Source: Pseudocercospora fijiensis CIRAD86
Lineage: Eukaryota; Ascomycota; Dothideomycetes; Mycosphaerellales; Mycosphaerellaceae
Direction of reading: 5' to 3'
Assembly: GCF_000340215.1 (NCBI RefSeq)
Contig: NW_006921535.1
Span: 5,927,414 to 5,991,413, forward strand
Length of the DNA stretch: 64,000 bases
The translations under genes were made by a program, and so were the position numbers. Numbering within the stretch: the first letter of the stretch is position 1; each line of letters starts with the position of its first letter. The notes under the pieces are model-generated. The model was not told the origin of the DNA, made no database searches, and was given only the letters and a program-made list of their open reading frames with translations. This document shows, piece by piece, positions 59,401-64,000 of this stretch.

Positions 59401-60200
59401 ATACGACTAGACTTACACTAGCGGAACTTATAATTAGGAGGGACGCCGTTCTTCCTATTAAATTGTCCTACCGTACGTACGGCGTTTACGATTAGGGGTC
59501 TGTTCGTACTAGGGCAGATCTTCTTGCCCTACGGGCTAAGGCTCTTAAGGATATAACTACGACTTCTTAGGAGGGTCTTACTCGACAACGTCGCCTTCGG
59601 GAGGAAGCTAAGCAGTATTTTAATAACTATAATACTGTTGATTAGGAACCTCTAAAGGTTGGCGATATAGTCCTTCTATATCGGTCCGAACTAGAGTATA
59701 GTTACTCCTATAAGCTAGCCTTTAAGTAGAAGGGTCCTTATAGAGTAAAGGAGGTCCTTTACTCGGGCTCCGCATACCTCCTTTAGGAGCTAGATAGTGC
59801 TACTTTGAAGCACTCTCACCCTCGGGCTAATCTAAAAAAGATCGTTAAGTTACGCGAACCTACCCGCCCTCCGCCGACCGAGGAGGAAGTTAGTGCCTCT
59901 ATAGACCCTCTACCGTCCTTAGATACCTATCGGGAGGAGGATCCTACCGCTATTATAGATCCTATTCTGCCTAAGAACTATGCCTATCCCTAGATTCGTC
60001 TTAGTAAGCTATTAGGAATAACTTAAGAACAAAGGGAGGGTTATATAAGGATTAACTATATATAGAGCGTTTCCGATGTTGATTCCGATTCTAATAGTAA
60101 ACTAGACTTCTAGCTATCTAACTCTGACTCCGAGGAACCTAACTAGTCTAGCGATAAAGACCGCCTAGAATTATAGCTAGACGACCCTAAGACTAAATAA
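56484..60200 (+). pseudogene. pol: Element B Pol: reverse transcriptase, RNase H, integrase
   Basis: The frame is readable from boundary motif 2 to a TAA at 60198-60200. Reverse transcriptase shows NVFSGYD (about 57310), TTLL-stop-GATNSVA (about 57400) and FLNDISIKGP (about 57495), where the first active-site Asp is Asn. RNase H shows IIAIDSSGEGYGEI (about 57985) and then FDFDVFYVPSKKHTRPDSLS (about 58290). Integrase shows SCPKYNFRN (part of the HHCC region, second Cys of the pair now Tyr, about 58905), YEVILDNATNNIAKEV (Asp kept, about 59160) and AIIKRGYRSL (about 59270), where the catalytic Glu position is Lys. The C-terminus (YKLAFK-stop-KGPYRVKEV, about 59710) is like element A. It ends in acidic, Ser-rich sequence. 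Confidence 0.88.
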
Positions 60201-60483
60201 TTGCTTGCTCTTCCTTGCCTCTACCTACCTCTACTACGTTACTTCCTTACTCTTATCGATCGTTCTCCGCGCTATTAATATAGTGCCGCCCTATACCTTT
60301 AGTCCTTACCTATACCTTTAGTCCTTACCTGTTGTCTATTCCTACTAATGTTTATACTCTCGTTTGTTGCTTTTAGTTTATCCTATTGTTGTCCTTTGCT
60401 TGCCTTTGCTTTCGATTAATGTTGCTATAACTTTATTCCTTTGCTCTTGTTTCCTTAGATAGAACTATACGAGGCGTGTTTTC

Positions 60484-60510
60484 CTAATAACACCCCGGGG
60501 GTAGTATTAG
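60484..60510 (-). promoter_or_regulatory. Element B boundary motif, copy 3 (after Pol, inverted)
   Basis: ctaataacaccccgggggta then gtattag is the reverse complement of copies 2 and 4 apart from the central base. It is followed by gaaaatagcc, and copy 1 is followed by the similar gaaaacagcc. Confidence 0.75.
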
Positions 60511-60911
60511 GAAAATAGCCGAACCTAATCCTCTACCCTTCTAGGACTACTTCCCTCTAGATTCCTAGACTCTAGCAACCTTCCTTAAGTAACAACGACA
60601 ACAAGATACTCTGCTAGAGGATGTTCCTACCCTAATTAGTACTAGCTACGTAGGACACTAAGAAAGGGAGGATCCCTCTTCCTTCCTAGCTCTTAGATAG
60701 ACGTAGCAACCTAGGCCTATAGCCTCTAAGAATAGGGACCTTAGGCCGCTAAGCTTAGTATCTAGAAGAAAGAAGAACACACGGGCTACGTTTATATGCC
60801 TGCTGCTATAAAAGGTAATGCTGTATCTACAACGATAGTGCTATAGGCTAATATAAGCTGCGCTAGGCCTAGGCGATTTGCTCTTAGTTGCCGAGCATCT
60901 CTAGAGAAAAG
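60511..60911 (+). other. 401-bp module between inverted boundary motifs
   Basis: The stretch between motif copies 3 and 4 has no ORF. It contains a TATA-like tgctataaaaggtaatgc at 60804-60821 and keeps more CpA and TpG than Pol. It could be a promoter for ORF3, or a small inserted repeat using the palindromes as ends. Confidence 0.45.
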
Positions 60912-60938
60912 CTAATACTACCCCGGGGGTGTTATTAG
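60912..60938 (+). promoter_or_regulatory. Element B boundary motif, copy 4 (before ORF3)
   Basis: Same 27 bases as copy 2. It stands about 420 bp before the ORF3 ATG. Confidence 0.8.
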
Positions 60939-61361
60939 TCCCGCTAGCCTTACTACTATAGATTACTACTAGGTACTCGAACTAACTAGTTACATTTCGA
61001 GTGCGCGGGAATCTACGAAAGCTAGAGGTTAACAAAAGCGCGTAGTCGCTACTAGCAATTAGCTAGATCGATTGTTAAACTTTAGCCGCCCTACTAACAA
61101 AGGAGTCTCGTATACAGCTTCACTTTTTAGGGTCTATATGTAATCGTTATCCGTTTACTTTACCGGAACATATAGACTACGCTACCTTCGCACCCTATTT
61201 AAGGCGAGCTTTCTAAGCTCTTTCTTCTACTCGAATACTAACTAACTTACTACCGCCTATCCCCTCCCCCTCCTTCTATCTAAACCCTTTAATTATTATT
61301 AATAAGCTACGAACGTTTTTGCAAAACTCGTTACTAACTCCTTTCCGCTCCGGTCGACTAA

Positions 61362-64000
61362 GATGTCTTCCGGCGCCCTAAATCCGCTAGGCGCTAGCAG
61401 TAGCAGCAACCTACTAGCCCTAAACCTAGGCGCACTAGTCCCGATCGAAGCCCTATCCGATAGCGCCTTAGCTGCTATAACTAGCCTCGAGCACTGCTTC
61501 TAGATCGTTACCGCCCTTAAAGACCCTTAAGAGAAGATCTAGAACGCTCGTACCCTGCTACGCGTTATTAATAGGAACATTAAGAAGGCTACTATCTTAG
61601 TTGCGTACGGTATAAACAACTTACGTTAGTCTATCGGTAAGCGTATCTTTAAGCGCGAGGTTCTTAACGATATAGATATCGAACAAGCCTTTCCTATCGT
61701 CTATAGCCTCGAGACGGCCGGTACCTAGATTCGCTTACGCTTTAAGACCCTCGACTAGGCCTTCGAACATTAGGGAGGACTAAGCAGTCTTCCTAAGAGC
61801 CTTGTTAATTTCGCCTATAGTAGACAAGAGCGTGCTAAGTAGGTCTCTTCGTTCGTTAATAAGTACAAGGTCCGTCGTTAAGGCGCTAAGCACCTTTCCC
61901 GTACTATAATCTATCGTATATCTACCGCTAGTAAGAAGGTAGGCAAGCAGTTACTTAACTTGTCCTTTACGCTTAACGACTTTACGATATCCTATTAGAA
62001 GAAGCACTACGATGCGATTGTCTAGGTCGATCTCAACGTATAGACAACTAAGGATCTACTAAAAGAGAAGGGCTATCGCATTAATAGTGTAGGTTTTATT
62101 GTCGAAGGTTAAGAGGCTCCTATCGTTAATGTCCTTAAACGTAAGGCTCTTCGCCTAAAAATAGAGGCCGATACGGCTGCTAGTCTCGCGCTCGCTATAG
62201 AGATATAGGCTTAAGACCGTCGCTCGACCCGTAACCGTAAGGTCCCTTAAGAAGTTAAGGACGAGCGCGCTAAGGCCGAAGTAGCGCGTAAGAAGGCATT
62301 ATATACTCGCTAGGCCCTCCGTAAGGCTACTAAGAAGTATAGCGCCCCTTCTAGTACTAACTATAGTACTAACTATAGTAACTCGGATATTGATATGCTA
62401 GATACACTACTAGAAGATGTCTCCTCCGAAGGCTCCTTTAGCGAGCGTAGAGATAGAGGGCTCTCGCCGATCCTATTAACTAAGAACATCTATAGTTCTT
62501 ATAAGGGCGACTCTATTACGCACCTTATTACTAAGATCGATATAGTTCCTAAAGCCGCAATAGGCGAAGCTCCTACCGCCCTCTCTATCTATTAATAGCT
62601 CGACGACCTTAGTAAGCTAGGAGAAGAGCCGTTCTCTATATATACTAACTATATTAAGAAGGCCGCTAAGGTCTATAGTCTCTATACTAGTGCTAAGGCG
62701 AGTGTCCTCGTCGGTCGCCTATTAAAGATTAGTCGCAAGGTTCCTAATTAAGACGCCTTCGCTGCCCTTAAAGCTAATTAGGCCTATACTAACTGGTTTC
62801 CTAGACGCCCTATTGCCGCCCCGATATCTCTAGGACTCTACGCGTTCAACCCTACTAGTACTATTACTCGCGCCCTTACGCTAACGGATCGCTAGAGCAA
62901 GTTCGTTACCGGTATCCTTAGCTAAGGCACTTCCTTCGACCGCTTTCGCTAGACTAGCAATACTATCTTCCCTTAAGTCTTTAGCTAGTTGCAAGAGCCT
63001 CGTAGAGTATATCTTCCTTTCCTTATCGACCTAATATAGGAGGAGTTTGAAATATACCTTTAGTATATACGTGCGATGCCTAAGTCTAAGCAGGAAGGCC
63101 GCAATACCCTTCAAACTTATAGTATAAGCAACTAAATCGTCCGCTAGTACCCTACCCTATAGCTCTTAGCTGTCGCCCTTCGACCTAATTATATATACGA
63201 GCTTATCTCCGTCCCTAAGCCTACTAAGTTCTTTAAGGTTAGCGGTACTTACGAAAACTGTCCTTCTAAGGAGTCTGCTCGTCTCGGATAAGATATAGTT
63301 AAGCTCGCAGCTAGCGAGGGTGCTAGTTACCTACGTATTAAGGTCTGCCTTATATCTAAGGATAAGACTAGCTGCTCTACTGTTGTCGAAGGTATGTATT
63401 AGCCCGAGGTCTTTACGAACTAGGTTAAGAAGCTTAAGGCTCGTAGCCTAGTCCTACTAACTAAGATCGGCAAGCTTACTAATAAGTACCTTACCGACGA
63501 CGACCTCGACTATATGTTCGATAGTTAGCCTAATAGTAAGGGACGTAAAGCGGAGTAGATCCTTAACCCTCTAAAGGAGTGCGAGGTCTCTGTTTAGATA
63601 CTATACCTACTATATAGTAATCTAAAGACTAAGAGCAACCGTATATTAATTGACCTAGGCTACTCTCGCGTTATTAACGGCACTAAGGTTAAGGGCTACG
63701 AGAACTTAACAGTCTCTTAGGTTGCTAAAGCGCACCGTAATCTAACCGCCCTCCTAGCCTCTAACTCCTTCGTACTATTCGCTTTCCCTACGGCTATCTT
63801 AGTCGAAGGCCTCGGCTATATCTCCGACGCTCTAGTTAGTAGGATTCCTTAGTTAAGTTACGTTGTTTAGAACGAAGTTGAATAGATCCTCTAGCTTAAT
63901 AACGAGGGACTAAAGGAATATCTATACGATTAGGAGAAAGCTACGACGGAAAAGGCTATTAACCTCCTCGTTAATTAAGCTTTCTATAAGGGATAGTACT
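61362..64000 (+). pseudogene. Element B ORF3: large unrecognised protein (partial)
   Basis: A kept ATG at 61362 (MSSGALNPLGASSSS) opens a plus frame readable for at least 879 codons to the window end, with Gln and Trp codons turned to TAG/TAA. Landmarks: RVINRNIKKATILVAYGINN (about 61565), a basic Arg/Lys/Ala stretch (about 62220-62340), a Ser-rich linker with the stop-free piece MLDTLLEDVSSEGSFSERRD (62395), LRPNYIYELISVPKP (about 63180) and FAFPTAILVEGLGYISDALV (about 63780). The last two match ORF3 of element A at equal spacing. It has no membrane segment, signal peptide, zinc knuckle or enzyme motif that I recognise. It follows boundary motif 4, and the start context SSG resembles the Gag start. 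Function is unknown. Confidence 0.65.

Larger units (their letters stand above)
52270..64000 (+). mobile_element. Element B: Ty3/Gypsy LTR retrotransposon with ORF3, truncated by window end
   Basis: Order on the plus strand: putative LTR, primer-binding-like site, leader, Gag-Pro, Pol, a 0.4-kb module, ORF3 running off the window. Pol is homologous to element A Pol (both have DISIKGPKTRY and NKEVEPS), and ORF3 is homologous to element A ORF3. Element B uses a different boundary motif, a 27-bp palindrome centred on CCCCGGGGG, present at 53201, 56457, 60484 (inverted) and 60912. The element is at least 11.7 kb long. RIP is strong in the ORFs, but the leader and Gag start keep many CpA and TpG. 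Confidence 0.8.

Noticed and set aside
1..64000. Reassigned genetic code in which TAG and TAA encode Gln
   Set aside because: Many in-frame TAG codons sit at Trp positions, and His, Cys, Met and catalytic residues are changed as well, all by C-to-T or G-to-A in CpA/TpG context. RIP explains the whole pattern; a code change does not.
1..64000. tRNA or rRNA genes
   Set aside because: No cloverleaf with conserved A and B boxes or rRNA-like conserved stretch was recognised on either strand.

Overview
This window reads as a heterochromatic, repeat-rich stretch of a filamentous ascomycete (Pezizomycotina) genome that has been saturated by repeat-induced point mutation (RIP). CpA and TpG are almost gone and TpA is in great excess: the first 60 bases hold 13 TpA and no CpA or TpG. 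CpG remains common. Long coding frames can still be followed on both strands, but they are broken almost only by TAG and TAA at places where the family expects Gln or Trp, and ATG starts have often become ATA. No intact gene of normal size was found. The species cannot be named from the sequence.

Layout. 1-5460: minus-strand decayed frames, the last part a long coiled coil, then an assembly gap (5461-5875). 5880-15900: several decayed, mostly unrecognised genes on both strands, including a nuclear-type basic protein, a Gln-rich protein and a membrane protein, with short direct repeats. 17.0-20.9 kb: a decayed sirtuin, a 0.9 kb minisatellite and a decayed Ulp1-type (C48) cysteine protease. 20,923-35,018: a 14.1 kb Ty3/Gypsy LTR element (element A, minus strand) with two 337-bp LTRs and a 4-bp target duplication. 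35.0-39.1 kb: a decayed superfamily 1 (UPF1-like) helicase. 39.2-52.3 kb: more decayed genes, several with membrane segments, plus tandem repeats. 52.3 kb to the end: a second Ty3/Gypsy element (element B, plus strand), cut by the window end.

The main result concerns elements A and B. Both carry Gag-Pro, then Pol (reverse transcriptase, RNase H, integrase), then a third very long ORF after Pol. The third ORFs of A and B are homologous to each other but match no family I recognise. In each element a short, element-specific palindromic motif recurs at the ORF boundaries: before Gag, between protease and reverse transcriptase, between Pol and ORF3, and in A also after ORF3. In A the motif is a TAGC palindrome with fixed flanks; in B it is a 27-bp CCCCGGGGG-centred palindrome, one copy of which is inverted. 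The positions correspond although the sequences do not, which suggests a cis-acting role in expression or replication of an unusually large fungal retrotransposon lineage.

Element A sits between the sirtuin/Ulp1 block and the helicase block. RIP acts on long duplications, so these cargo-like genes probably existed as duplicated copies, perhaps inside an older large mobile element. That last point is inference. Boundaries of decayed frames are approximate throughout.
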